This document shows positions 23,905 through 36,212 of a DNA stretch of 64,000 nt, piece by piece (within the stretch, counting starts at the first letter, position 1; each line of letters opens with the position of its first letter). The notes under the pieces were generated by a model. It did not search any database, was not told the origin of the DNA, and saw only the letters and a list, made by a program, of their open reading frames with translations. A program made the position numbers and the translations under genes. The stretch is from Pseudopyrenochaeta lycopersici (lineage: Eukaryota; Ascomycota; Dothideomycetes; Pleosporales; Pseudopyrenochaetaceae), in contig NHZP01000033.1 of assembly GCA_003313425.1 (NCBI GenBank), positions 310,001 to 374,000 of the forward strand. The letters are read 5' to 3'.

Positions 23905-24277
23905 TGTGGAGTTAACAAGGTGGTTCGGCACAATCCCGCAGTTCTGGTGTTGTGAATGAGAGGTAACGTTGGAATCCAAGCGTGCGTAAATAACAGGAGC
24001 AGCCCTGCCTGTGCAGTCTGCTAGAAACGAAGGTAAGTATGGAGCCTGATTAAAAGTAATAAACAAAATGGTCTGAAATCTTATTGAATTGACGTAACTA
24101 ATGCACTAGCTACTTTGCAAAATCTCAGTTTTGAAGTGAATTCTCGTAGTGTGTGGTGCATGAGGTTTTGGTGCATGACGTTGAGATCTCTCGCATCTCC
24201 AAGTCTTATCATCAAATCTCGCTGACAAAGGAAACCCATCATCACCTGATTGCCCAGGTACCCTATGCAACGGCACA
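23905..24277 (-). repeat. 3' LTR of the 12.7-kb element
   Basis: 373 bp. Identical by eye to 36213-36585 except A/G near the CCCTATGCAA end. Open frames inside it are not genes. Confidence 0.9.
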
Positions 24278-24648
24278 AACCTCCCCTACTTCGAGCTCAG
24301 TCCCATTGAGCTCACAACTCCTACTTATTGTTCCTTCTCCTCGCAAGTAGAACTACCAGCAGGAGGAGAAGAGAACTAGGAAAAGGAAAGAAAGAAAGAA
24401 AGAAATTGTTACCCCACAAACAAAGGGAAGGCAGCATAGGCTGCATTTCTGCAGGAGGAGCAGTCCTCGTAATTGTGCAGGTTCCTTCATGAACTCCCGC
24501 ACTTCATCGTCAAATCTCCCAAAGACAGTAGGAAAAACAAAAGAAAATGCGCCTCAACCTCACTGTTAAAGACGCCAGCAAGTATGCCATCGTCCTAGTA
24601 TCCCTCAAACGACCTGGAGGCACTCAGCCAATCAGAGTCTGTCAAGCC

Positions 24649-27600
24649 TTACTTCTTCTTCTTGATCTCCTCAATCCTCTTGCTACGACGAGGAGTCTGC
24701 GACGGTGCATGCAGATTTAACGCGCTCATGTCAGGTTGCGCTTGCCCAGGACGAGAAGGCGCAGGAGGAGGTCCCATAGGTGACTGACCAGGCGAATACT
24801 GACCTAGCGCCTGTTGCTGCGATGACGACCTTCGTGAACCGGCATGAGTTGAAGTCTGTGGAGACTCAGTAGCGCTTCGGATGGACAGGCGCCTCGGTTT
24901 CTCCTTCCTGTCCAGCATCCTAGCAGCCTTGCCATCAGGATTATCAGAAAGCTCCTCAAGAACCTTGTCTAGGGCAGTGCGTTGTTCAACCTGCCCATCG
25001 TGCTTCCACCACTTAGCTTCCTGAGCTGGATTCATACCTTCGTTTAAGAAGAACGACCTGTTAGGTACGCCGAGGTCTTTGTCTTCCCTAAAAGCAAGCT
25101 TCTCATGATGCTAGCAGACAACCTAATGCTCTTTAATCATCTTTACCGTAGCCTTCCTAGTATCCTTGATAAATTAACGGATCAAACCAGGGTCAGGCTG
25201 ATCTGTGAACAAGTCAGTCAGTTCCTCTAAAACCAGCGGAGAATCCCATCTCAGCTAATAGTTCACAGCCTTAGCAATGTTTGACGAGTACACTGGTGTA
25301 ATATCTCCAGGAAAGGCCCACTTGACGCCGCTATAGTGATTTGAGTGTCCAGACAGTGACTTTGGCGCGGCAGTCAAGCTTTAAAAGGCAGCAGCGAGCT
25401 CTTGATAGGAGCCCATCTCAGGAATCTCCATCGTAGTTATGTCCTCTTCCACCTTAACAAACCAAGGCAAGATAGTTCGTCGTTGCTTAGTTGCAGGCCC
25501 AGTGGATCCATGAGGCAGCCTAGGATCAGAGATGCGGACGTAACTAGCCTTGCAAGGCTGGCTGAACCATTCAACGTCAGGGAATTTCGCACTGCAACTC
25601 TCTGGCCAGTCCCTCTTATCGTCCCATCCCTTAATGTAACTAGTAGAGTTCTTAAGTCCTGAGTTTTCTCGCCAGTTCTGGTACTTATAGATGATATTAT
25701 AAAAGCCACGTAGTATCTGCGTGCAGTTGTCCTTATCTTCATCGTCAAAAGAGACGCTTCCTTGGATAATGTCCACGCCTCTGCCTGAGTATACAGCCTC
25801 AGAGATATTCAAGTTAACGTGACGGAAGTAAGTCCTATCCCCAGGCTTAGTGTATTTCGTGTAGTAAGGGTAGGAAATCAGGTTAGGCTCTTTTCGCAAG
25901 ACTGCGTACAGCAGCCAGTATTTAACGTCACCTCGCACAAGCTGCTGCATCAACGAATGATACATTACCTGATACTAGCTAAGGTTGCTTTTGCCATCAA
26001 TTAGCCGCGTGTAGTAGAGGTACATGTTAAAACTTTAATCAAGGATTAAGACTAGCTCAGGATCCTTAAAAATCCAGCTAAAGGCGTTGTAGGTAATACT
26101 GCCGTATTCCTTGAATGCTTTAACATATACTCCCCAATCAAGAGCCTTAGCAACTTCGTCCCAGTCAATTTGGACTCGAACTTTTGCCGGGCGATAACAA
26201 TAGCTCTTTAGGTCTTGATGCGTATAGTCTCCTCGAAACGGGGCTGAGAACAGAACTTGAGTTACTGGGTCCGATTGAAGCTGACCCCACCTATCCTAAC
26301 GATAGTATAGTATCTTGAGCAGCTAAACTGTGTTTGAAATGCTGAGGCTTCGAGTAAGCAGGCCCATCTTGCTAGCTACGTAACGGTAATGTTGCCAGCA
26401 CACCCTGCGATAGTCAAATACCTGACTACCCTGCCTATCCTTAAGAGTGCTGAAATTCACACACTCTCAATACCAGGTATCAATTAGCTGGACGCGCTCA
26501 CCATCATTCAACTTCCTAGACGTGAGCGACGCGGTCATCTTAACTAGAGCAGACTGTTTGTTCATACAGTTGCATCCCTTGCGCGATTTCACTGCGATGC
26601 TGGTTTCAAGCGAGATGTCTTCTTCAATTAAGTCTCGAACGTCAATACTGTCGTCAAGTGTTGCTAACAGCATTTCTGACTCTTCGCGTAACTGCCTTAC
26701 TAACTCTGAGTCTCTCACGCGAATCTCATCTGGAGCGAGAGGCTGCGTAGAGGGAAATCTCTGACGCCGCCCAAGACGGAATTTCTCTTAAAGGGCCTCT
26801 ACTGCCTTAACTTGTTGTTGAGTGCGCCTGTTTCCTCTTAAACGTCGTTCTTCTAGCTAGATTTCTTAAATGCTTTCAGCTGTAACAGACAGCCTGTCCG
26901 TTCGAGGCTCGCCTAGCTTCTCTAGCTCATTCTAGATGTTGCTTCCAAATTCTTTGCTTGTGCGTTGATAACTAAGACCAGAAGGCTTAATAACTTGCGT
27001 GCGCCCTCTAATATTTAATGAAGTAGCTAGGCTTTGGCTTCCAGCACGTTCAGAGGCAGTTATCGCTAAGGCTGTCGTCTGGACGCCAGCCTCAGTCGCA
27101 GAATCGTTCTTACTATCGCTAGCAGCAGGAAGAAGCAACTTAGTCTGCTTATAATACCTAAAATGATTCTCCCGCAGCTACTTAGGTGGAATAGGCATAT
27201 TTAGAGGAAGCTTCGTCCCTGCATGCAATTGCTTTCCATACCATTTAATTACCTCTGTCTAGAACATCTAGTTAAGGTACTCTTGTCTAGAGCGCGTGTC
27301 TATATTATCGGCTGTAATCTTAGAGGCAGGCATCTTGTGCTTAATAACGATGCCGCGCAACTCGGCGTTGCCATCCTTATAATACTTCTTTATCTAAGCA
27401 GGCATGTTGGCTATCTGCTGACGTACTTCTTCCCAGTTAGTAATGTTAACAAATCTATCCTGCCTCCTCCTCGCAGATTGTCGTTAATAGTAAAGAGCTG
27501 TGTTAAGGAAGGGAGTAAGGTTGTCCAGCGAGGTCCTGCGCAGTAACTATTAGACTGCTGTCACGCCAGAGTGCGAGTACACCACCTGAACGGAATATGG

Positions 27601-28336
27601 AATAAGAACCTGCCTTAGTACATACTAATAGTGTTCGTCCAGATAGGTAAACGCGCTCTCTATCTCCTTTTTCCTCTTCTTCTTGTAAGTGTCTATGTCC
27701 TTAAGTATAGGATATTACTGCTTAAAAGCAGCGATGCCTCTATACTGCGACATCAGGCTCAGTCTTCCTTTCAGGAATTCTCTAGTCGCGATAATAAGGG
27801 TCGAAGTCTTGTCAAAGTAAGTCGCTAAGGCTACTATCCAATCATCTACCATGCCCTTCTGTTCAATAGGCGAGACTTACAGCAAGCTTCGAACCCAAGT
27901 GTCTACTATAATCCCTGCGTGCTAAGGGACTTTAACGTTACTATAACGCTTAAGCTCAGTTCCGTAGTCTTTAATAGCTTCTTTACTAGTGAATTGTATA
28001 ATCTCTGTCAGCGCAGGCTTAATTGTAGTCGTGGTTGGTTGAGGATTTAGGTTTAACAGTAGGAGTGGACGCTTCCCAGGCTGTTTGGGTGTCTGAGGCG
28101 GCTGTGACATTGCTTGAAGTTTGTACCTAACAGGCACTCGTGTGTCTACCTTAGAAAGTTTCAATAGATAGTGATAGGAAGCAAGAAAGAGAAACTCAGG
28201 CCCTGTAGGATTAACCACAGGCTCGAGATTTGGAGGGGGTTCGAGCGGCAGAAGGTATCTTTCCCTCCCCAACTTTACTTGAAAGCCCCGCCAAGGCTCG
28301 ACAACGTAGTAAAAGGTGAAGTTACTATTATTTTAA
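24649..28336 (-). pseudogene. ORF3: ~1,230-codon extra ORF, unknown function
   Basis: One reading frame runs from about 28336 down to TAA at 24649, interrupted by some two dozen isolated stops but no frameshift. Readable blocks: FYYVVEPWRGFQVKLGRERY at the N-end; SPIEQKGMVDDWIVALATYF (~27850); LKGRLSLMSQYRGIAAFKQ; DYTHQDLKSYCYRPAKVRVQ (~26200); HGSTGPATKQRRTILPWFVK (~25500); and a Pro/Ser/Gln-rich, finally basic tail ending KRIEEIKKKK. No transmembrane segment, signal peptide or known catalytic motif was seen, so an envelope role is not supported. HGSTGP...RRTILPWF-type proteins occur as fungal hypotheticals, but I cannot name a family. It lies in sense orientation after pol. Confidence 0.75.
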
Positions 28337-28570
28337 CTTCTTCCTATTACCTAATTGGCTGGCATAGCGGGTCCTCTTAAGAGTTGGCTACTTAGGAACG
28401 TTTCCTGAGCGGGTCTCATCTTACTGCCAAACGCAGCTATAAACTCACCTTCACACTTAAAAATATCAATTATCTTATCTTCCACCTCCTTCAATTAATT
28501 CTGCATCTTCGAATTGTCGCTCTGTAATCTCGTGGTTGCGTTGCTGCTATTGGCGTAGATATTAAGTTGT

Positions 28571-28630
28571 CCAGCTAATCAGATTTCAGCAGGTCTCGCT
28601 AAGCTCACCTGGCGATTGCTGATTAGCCAG
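28571..28630 (-). repeat. Palindromic boundary element, copy 2 (pol/ORF3)
   Basis: A 54-nt core (28574-28627) matching 33341-33394 at 47 of 54 positions. Arms CCAGCTAATCAG and CTGATTAGCCAG enclose a second stem, CAGGT/ACCTG. It lies between the pol stop (28852) and ORF3. Confidence 0.7.
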
Positions 28631-28851
28631 ATCCTTTAACACCCTAGTTTCTCCACCATTTTTGATCGCGTAACTAGGAGATTGACCTCCCAGCGGCTCT
28701 AAATGATATTTCGTTTAGTTTTAACTTATTTTTATGTGTCTAGGAGGTTGCGCTGCGTGTGTGTAATGCTGAATGTGTAAAAATATGCGAAAATTTGACA
28801 AAGGAAATACAGCCCCTCCCCTGCTTTAAGATGAAAGCCCGTCCCCTGGGC

Positions 28852-31800
28852 TTAAGCAAGCTCATCTTCTGAGTCAGAACCAATTTCTGAATCAGGTATT
28901 CGAACGTATTGTCGTCTCTCAGTCTCTGTTAAAGATCTTGGTATAATAATAGGATGGCTGCGCGCAGTTGGCTGTATTATATCTTCAGATGAATCTAAGT
29001 CTGTAGGAGGATTATTCTCTTTCTCTTGTAACTGAATCGCGTCTTGGTTAGGATTTTTAATGACTGTGAACTTATCATCTTAAGAGTTGTTAGATTGAGC
29101 AGGCGGTAGTGAAAAGTCGGCTTCAGCATCCTACAACGAAGGATCCTATAGTTTTGCACGACCTTAATACTCCTAAGCGACCTCGCTTTTATCTTAAGGT
29201 ACCCACAGTTTAAGTCTCTATCCTAGGGTAGTGTTTCTAAATCGCGTGCCGTTAAGGTCTATAAGTTAATAGTTACCTTTATCCTAGTCAGCATAAAAGA
29301 CTTTGTATAGTCCTAGCTATCTGCTCGCAAGCTTCTTGTCTCTTAACATGTTAATGTCTCTAGCTAAGTCCCACATTAGTACAAAGTCATCGTCTTTAAT
29401 TTCTTCTTAACGAATCTCCCTGTGATCGTCCCAATATTCCTTCTTTTCGCGTTGTAGGCGCTTAGTTCTCAACACTGCATCCTTAAGAAATTAATCTCTC
29501 AAATCTAGCTGCATAGCTCGCACTACCAATAACTGGCCTCTTGATATTACTTGTCTGAATGGTAATGTCTGCCATATTAGAAGAGCAAGCTTAATCAGAA
29601 GTACTGGATTCTGACTAGTAACTAACTAATAAGGAGAATATCTAGTCTGACTCTAAGTAGAAATTCTGTCTGCCCATAATACTATTAGAAGATTATTAAC
29701 CTAAGGTCCAGGAAGCTTTGCCAGTGCGTTGCATATTAGCTTGTGACCACCCTTAATTTTTCCTATAGCCTAAGGGTTGTATACTAATACCTAGATCCTC
29801 CTAATACGATAAATCTTAGCAAGGGCTTTAACTACCTTTCTAAAATTAGGCCCGCCGTCCACAGTAAGCGTCCTTATTATGCTCTAGCGACACAAGATTT
29901 CCTTATATAAAAACTTAGCGACAGTAGATAACTTGTTGTTAGCTATTGCTCGTGCCTCTAGCCATCTACTAAGGTATTCTCGTGCAATTACGATAAATTT
30001 CTTTCCTTAACAATGCGGCATGTAAATAACGTCCATAGTAACTCGTTCCCATAACGCGTGATAGTAGGTATTTATCAGCATCTCTTGCTTGCGACTTAAT
30101 GATCTTCGCTGGCACTGTTCGCATAATGTAATCGTGCGTCGCACCTCCTTATGCATCCTTTCCCACCAGTATTGTTAAGCAAGCATTAAATAGACGCCGT
30201 TTACTCCTCTGTAACTAATCTATTAATGTACTTCCTATATAGCTGCAGTCTTAAGATTAGGATTATCCACAACTTAACGAATAGCTATATTCCTTATAGA
30301 CTTCTAGAATAGATAGCCTTCTCGCACAAAGAAATTCATCACCCTCTTTTTCTATGCTCGAAGTTGTGCCCTCGTGAGGCCTTCAGGCTTCTTAAATCTT
30401 ATTAAGAACTAAGTAATCGCTTCTGACTCGTCTGAGTATTGCTTATTTAGTACCCTACTCGTCTCAGCAGGCGAGGCAAACTCAAGGTTAGCGACTAGGT
30501 TTTCAATGAAATCTTCGAGGTCGTCTTCAGTCTTGTCTGGCTGTTCCCATCCTTCTAGCTTCAGATAACGTAACAACGCATCAGCAACGACATTCTTCTT
30601 TCCAGGAACATGCTTAATATCAAAGTCCCAAGTAAGGATAGCTGCGAGCCACCTGTTTTAGACTGACCTAGGAACGTCAGGCGATAATCTGTTAAGTTAA
30701 TAAATAAGCGTCTGCGCGTCCGTTTTAATAGTAAAATGTTGTCCATATAGCCAGGTTCTAAATTTCTTTAGCGCCTATAATACCGCCTTGCACTCAAGCT
30801 TTATTAAGTGCCAGAGGCTCTCAGCTTTTAACTATATTATACTTTTAAATTAACACGGATGTCTTTTTCTGTCTGCTCCAATCTGTTCAAGAGACGCGCC
30901 TACGCCTTCCTTACTCGCGTCTACTACTACAAAAAGCATACCTCTATTCTTGTAATCAGGACTCGCTAACGCTAGGGCTAAAGTAATGTATTACTTCAAG
31001 GTACGCATAGCCTCTTGTTGAGCCCCCTACTATGTCTATTTAACGCCAGTCCTTATTAACTGGAACAGGGGCTTCGCGCGAATAGCAAAGCTAGGCACCC
31101 ATATCCTGTAGTAGACACAGATACCCACAAACGCCCTTACTTCTTTCACGTTTCTGCATTCTAGCCAATCTAGAATCTTAGCTACTTTCTATTAATCTAG
31201 ATGTCTTCCTTACGCAGTAACCTTATATCTAACTACCCCTAATCTAGAGACTCCCTAATAACACTTCTTACCTAAAATTATAGCTCTAGCTCTTTCTACG
31301 TCAGCTAGAGCCCTGTCTAGCTGCTAAATGTATTCCAACACATATCTTCTTACTCCAGGAAATGCTTCTTCTCCTCCATAGTCAGTTTTAGGACCGCCAG
31401 CAGTAATATCGTCCATAAAAGGAATAGTATATAGCCAATAATCCTTCATAATCTTTGTAACTACTCGCTGAAAGACCGCAACTGAGTTGGTCGCGCCTTG
31501 AACCATCGTACAGTATCAAAGCAAACCAACTGGCGTATAAAAGGCAGTTATGTCTCTGCTGTCTGGATAAAGTGTGATCTAGTCATATCCTGAGAATAGA
31601 TCTATAAGAGACAGAATACGACATCCACTAAAACGCTTAGAGAATTCATCTGCTGTCAGAGGCAGATTAGCATCCCTAAGAGACACTGCGTTCATCTTAA
31701 TTAACCCAAGTATCATCCAATAACTCTTATCCTTCTTTTTAACCAGAAACCATAAGTTTCTGTACTAACTAGCGCATCTTTCCAGTACCCCTCTATTAAG

Positions 31801-33066
31801 TCTGTCATTAAACATTGTAACTACCTCTTCCTCAACAGCTCGCGCTATTAGGAACGATTTTTCTTGCCAAGCTTTATATTCAATAGTCCGTATCTTATAT
31901 AGAGGACATACATCCTTAATAATTCGTCCTGTCTCAGAGAAAGTAAAAGCGATCGCGCCTTCTCTGTTCATCAACATTTCAATAAATAGCTGAACTTCCA
32001 ATTTTGTTAACTCAGATCTAAACTTTTGTAAGGCTAGCCTTTCTAGTATTAATCTTGTGCCCCGTAGGAATACTGCATGTCTGCATTTAAAAAGGTAATT
32101 AAAAGGCCCTATATCAGGAGGTCTCAGACTTTTTCTTAAGAGTTGCAGTTCAACAGCATGTCGCTTCTAATCCTCACGCCCAAACTCCTTAATATCTGAT
32201 GCCGCAGGAATATCCACAGGTCGCACCTTGTCAGCTACCCTCTTATGCAGGGTATTAACCTAACTACCTGTGTACTTCCTTCTCTTTTCCCATTGCGCCT
32301 AACAGTTAAGTTCACACATGACTAAAAAAGACTCCAATTCTCGCACAGCTAAAGGATCCTCAGAGGCTCCAACTCCATAGCTCATTACTTGCTTTGCCCA
32401 TTCTTCAAATTGCTGCTTATCATTAGTCGTAAAAATAGGTGAAAATTCGCTAAATCTAACAGAAGCTTTCATAAACTCAGCCTCCTGAATATACTTAACC
32501 TAAGCATAAGATAAATAAGATTCTGAACTGAAACATCGCCCTAGGTATCTTCCACTTAAATCCAGACACTCCTCCCTAGAAAGGGTGTCTGCTACATATT
32601 TTCCTTATCTTCAGGAGTCGGCACATAGTCTCTCAGATGCAGCGGAGCAGGATCAGAGGCTATAAAGACGGCGTTTCTGTCTCCATTCTTAGAAATGATC
32701 CTGCACGTGATCCTTCCATATACGTTATACTGAATTAATAACCTTGCTAAAGCGCACCAAGGTCCACCTAAAATCGCTGATCTCGTCAGGTTTCGAACGA
32801 TCCTAAAGTAACTAACAACAGTCACCTCTCCTACTTTGACTGGGACACTCCACGCAGTTCCCACAAAAGGATCAGTGCTTCTATTCGCAGTAACTACTCT
32901 ATCTTGATGCGAGCTACCTTGCTTATAGTCTTTATATGTAAGCTTTAATGCCTTGGCCGCACTATATCTCAAAAGGTTCATCTGTGCGCCAGTGTTAATG
33001 AGACACTTCACTGCATGCCTATTGAATAAGGCCCAGCAGGTTAGAAGGTCACACTACACGTAAGCT
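28852..33066 (-). pseudogene. pol remnant of the 12.7-kb element
   Basis: Protease at ~33011-32900 reads CLINTGAQMNLL (Asp now Asn). Reverse transcriptase is at ~32000-31150, with LIDLFSGYD, VQGATNSVAVFQRVV and the catalytic PFMDDI intact near 31410. RNase H ends with HVPGKKNVVADALLR near 30570. Integrase has a Cys/His finger (~30120-30176), DVIYMPH (~30030), VDGGPNF (~29860) and GKIKGGHK (~29750), where the catalytic Glu is now Lys. The C-terminus is acidic (PDSEIGSDSEDELA) with TAA at 28852. Protease is in the gag frame; RT onward is in the -1 frame. Confidence 0.82.
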
Positions 33067-33340
33067 ATGCCTATCTTCTTTTAAATTATCGTGGCTTCTT
33101 ATTTAGTAGGATTAACTGAAGCTTCATGCCAAGTGTTATATGTTCCCGGGGCTTCATGCCTGGTTTATACATTGAAAGTCCTAAATTGTATCGAGTTAAG
33201 CTCCAAATTCGGTCCTTTTTCGAGACTAACCGTCTCTACTTAATTTAATTTAACCTTTTCTTCATCAGAAAAATGCCTCCGAACATCCCTAATGACATGG
33301 GCGGACGCGGGGTTGTACAGGGTAAGGCACTGCAGTGTTA

Positions 33341-33394
33341 GCCAATCAGGTTCTAACAGGTCTCGCTTAGCTGACCTGGCGATTGCTGATTAGC
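33341..33394 (-). repeat. Palindromic boundary element, copy 1 (gag/pol)
   Basis: Same length (54 nt) and 47/54 identical to 28574-28627. The gag frame reaches a TAA (33390-33392) inside its first arm, and the protease lies in the same frame downstream. Confidence 0.7.
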
Positions 33395-35654
33395 TGGCCG
33401 GCCCAATACTCAATTCCACGGCGTTCACGCTGGCTAACGACGCGGCAGGCTCATTAATCGCTTTCAATATATTTCTAACTTGTTTTCGAAGCTGATGTTA
33501 GCTCATAAGGTCCCTAAAAGTTACACCACGCACCTCCTGACGCAGCATAGTGGTGGCGATACGGTTTGGATGCGGGCCCAGCAAATGACGGAGCTCCGTG
33601 TTAGTAAGGCCGTCATTCTAGTTCTTCTTTTTCTTGTTCTAACTAACAAATTCAGGCTCAGCTTTCAAATCCTGAAAGCTTCCATCGTCGTCCAGAGGCT
33701 GTATAAGAGAGAATGGCTTATCATGGGCTTGGCTGGCGAATAGAATCGGCTCCACTCGTTCAAACTCCTCAATATCTATTAGTTCGAATGCAGTGTTGCC
33801 CCTCATAACAGGCATACGATGGTCCTTAACTGTGACTCGCTTTGGTTGTTCAGAATAAGGAGGTTTGGCAGGAGCTTGCTTCTAAACTTTGCTCTGCCTG
33901 ACTTTCTTAAGAACTAGATCTTTCCCAACATTCTGACGCGTTTAAGAGCGTGTTGCTGCATAAGTTAAGCCAGCATTCACTGCTCCTTCCTCAAAAGCAC
34001 CAAGAATAATGTCCTGAGATGTAACCTCATTAAGGGCAAAACACGCTTCAGTCGAGCCTCTTGGCAATATCCTGACGTTCTGAAAGTTCAGTAGGTCCTT
34101 GGCCGGGCTTATGGCTATCCTGCCATATCTATCTTCTGCAATCGTATTCGTATTAGGACTAACCACCTTCTGTTACTGCACAGCTGGTAGTCTAAGCTTT
34201 CGATATTGAGCAGGCCTTAAGTCTACTCTATTAAACTTCTCCAGACATACTGCCGACGCTGGCTGATCCAGGACATCGTTAGTGACTCCGTAATACTCCC
34301 GAATTTTCTATTTTAACTAATAGAGCTGCAGCGTTCGGGGTGCAGTTCCTTGGATTTGCCCTAACCTCTTGTGCGAAGGACTAAAATAGTAAGTCTTATA
34401 TCTAACTTCCCTGTTCTACTTAAAGCTAATCCAGCTAAGATGCAAAAGCAGCTGATATAGCTCACATTCTCTCGCAATGTGACCAGGGAGGTTGCACATA
34501 TTACAAGTGTTTTGATATTCACGGCCTTGGATAGTGATCGCGCCTTACTGAGGATTCAAGTTACGAGGAGCCGTCGTCATATACGAGCCATCATTCCTTT
34601 CCGATAGTAGCTGCTTAGCATCATCTCTTATAACGACTTGGCTGATGAAGTACGCGTACGTAGCTGGGTTCCTTAGAATCTGACCAAGCTTGGGATAAGC
34701 TATTATCTCGTTAACCTCAGCTAGGCTAATCTTCCAGTCGCTGAGGGCTGAAATAAGGTCTTAAACCTCTAGATCTATACTAGGTGGAAGAGTAGGCCTA
34801 GCTTCCTCTTAAACCTTGCTTTTCTTATACTTATTAACTGCATCTTTTAGCTGCTCAGCTGTTAATATTTTCTTTTCTTGATCTAGGATCTAGTATGCAA
34901 GCTTAGCCTCTCTTTCTGCATGACCAGGGGATATCTGTTTCATCCCCTCTCTCTGGCAGTACACGCGCTTAAGATACGTGTAAATCTTCTTAATATTAAA
35001 ACTCTCTAGCTTGTCTGGAATCGGCCCTTCATGCATGTGGATAAAGATTATATCTTAGTCTTCTCTTAGAAGGCCTCTGGCGAAAAAGAAGCCAGCCTCT
35101 GTCCTATATAGCTGGCCTGTCTCAATACAAGCGTCACTGTACGCTGCGAAGTTGGTTGAATACTTAGATAGTCCTAGGAATTTTCTTAACGTTTCAGAAA
35201 CATAGGTCTCTAGGAACGCTCGCGTTCCCATGCGTTAAGCTACATCTTAATCGTGCTAATGCTCTTTTATTACTTCTTAAAGCTTCTTCCAGTCTAGTAC
35301 CCTGTATAGCCTCATTTTCTTAATGAAGCTTCTGCACATAGTGTCACAGAAGTCTGGAAGGATTCTTATCTTTTAATAGTCGTCATAGCCGCCATTGTCT
35401 GCCTGGCGATTAAAGTCATCTAGGAACTCAGTGACGTCTTTTCCTGTAAATAGAAAGTCTTTCCTTGCCGGCCTTATAGGCACAAGTACTTTGCTGGTAT
35501 CCATAGTATGTTTCTCAATGACCTCAATAGCCGGCGTAAGATCTGATCTGAATAACAGCGAATCTGGTGTCGATTCAGCCATGAGGATGGCTGAAGGCTG
35601 AATCCTGAATAGGCTGCTGCAGCCCTTCAGTATAACTGAATAAGGAGACTGCAA
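33390..35654 (-). pseudogene. gag remnant with intact CCHC knuckle
   Basis: Frame from ~35654 (start region approximate) to TAA at 33390, broken by RIP-type stops only. The N-terminal part includes FLFTGKDVTEFLDDFNRQAD; a capsid-like helical region follows; the zinc knuckle CNMCNLPGHIAREC (C-x2-C-x4-H-x4-C) is intact at ~34462-34505. The C-terminal part is Lys/Pro-rich, followed by KRVTVKDHRMPVMRGNTAFE. Confidence 0.75.
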
Positions 35655-35920
35655 CTACTAGGCAGTTCCTTGCTAACGCTAATAATTGACTAAAATCTGA
35701 TACTGTACTACTTCTAAATTGTTTCCTGATCGTTCATAGTTGTTCTCGTTTTTTATTTTCTGTTGTCTTATTCTTATTCGTCTTCTTGTCCTTCTACTAC
35801 TAAGTTAGCTTCCGCTCATGTTATAGGAAGTCTTAATTTGTCATAGCAAGATAACAAGGATACAGCCTCAACAGAGCTGGTCCCTGTCAACTCTTAGCTC
35901 CAAAAATGTAGAGGGGGTAG

Positions 35921-36029
35921 CCGCAACAGCGCCATCCCTCTCAAAGGTTCCGAAGGCTGGCCGCAACAGCGCCATCCCTCTCAAAGGTTCCGAAGGCTGG
36001 CCGCAACAGCGCCATCCCTCTCAAAGGTT
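35921..36029. repeat. 40-bp tandem repeat, 2.7 copies
   Basis: Unit starting CCGCAACAGCGCCATCCCTC at 35921, 35961 and 36001, without a mismatch between full copies. It lies in the leader between the 5' LTR and gag. Confidence 0.95.
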
Positions 36030-36212
36030 TGTCAGGGTCAAACAGACACCCAGCTCTTTCTAGGTAATCCTATGATCTCTGTATCGCAATGTAGCGCTCT
36101 CATATTTGTGTTTTCGACGTTGACAGTTCAATGCCATGTAGGCTTTTTCTGCTCTCATTAGCCATAGCCTAACCAGAACAGACCGTTGTGCCCCTTAGGC
36201 TTCGCCATTATA

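Noticed and set aside
24081..24278. 65-codon frame also present at 36389-36586
   Set aside because: Entirely within the 373-bp LTRs, ending at the LTR edge.
24649..28336. ORF3 as an env-like gene
   Set aside because: No signal peptide, no transmembrane segment and no fusion-peptide-like region was seen.
28571..28630. Boundary palindrome read as a tiny intron (CAG-GTGAGC ... GATTAG)
   Set aside because: About 34 nt is too short for a fungal intron, and the other copy lacks both donor and acceptor.
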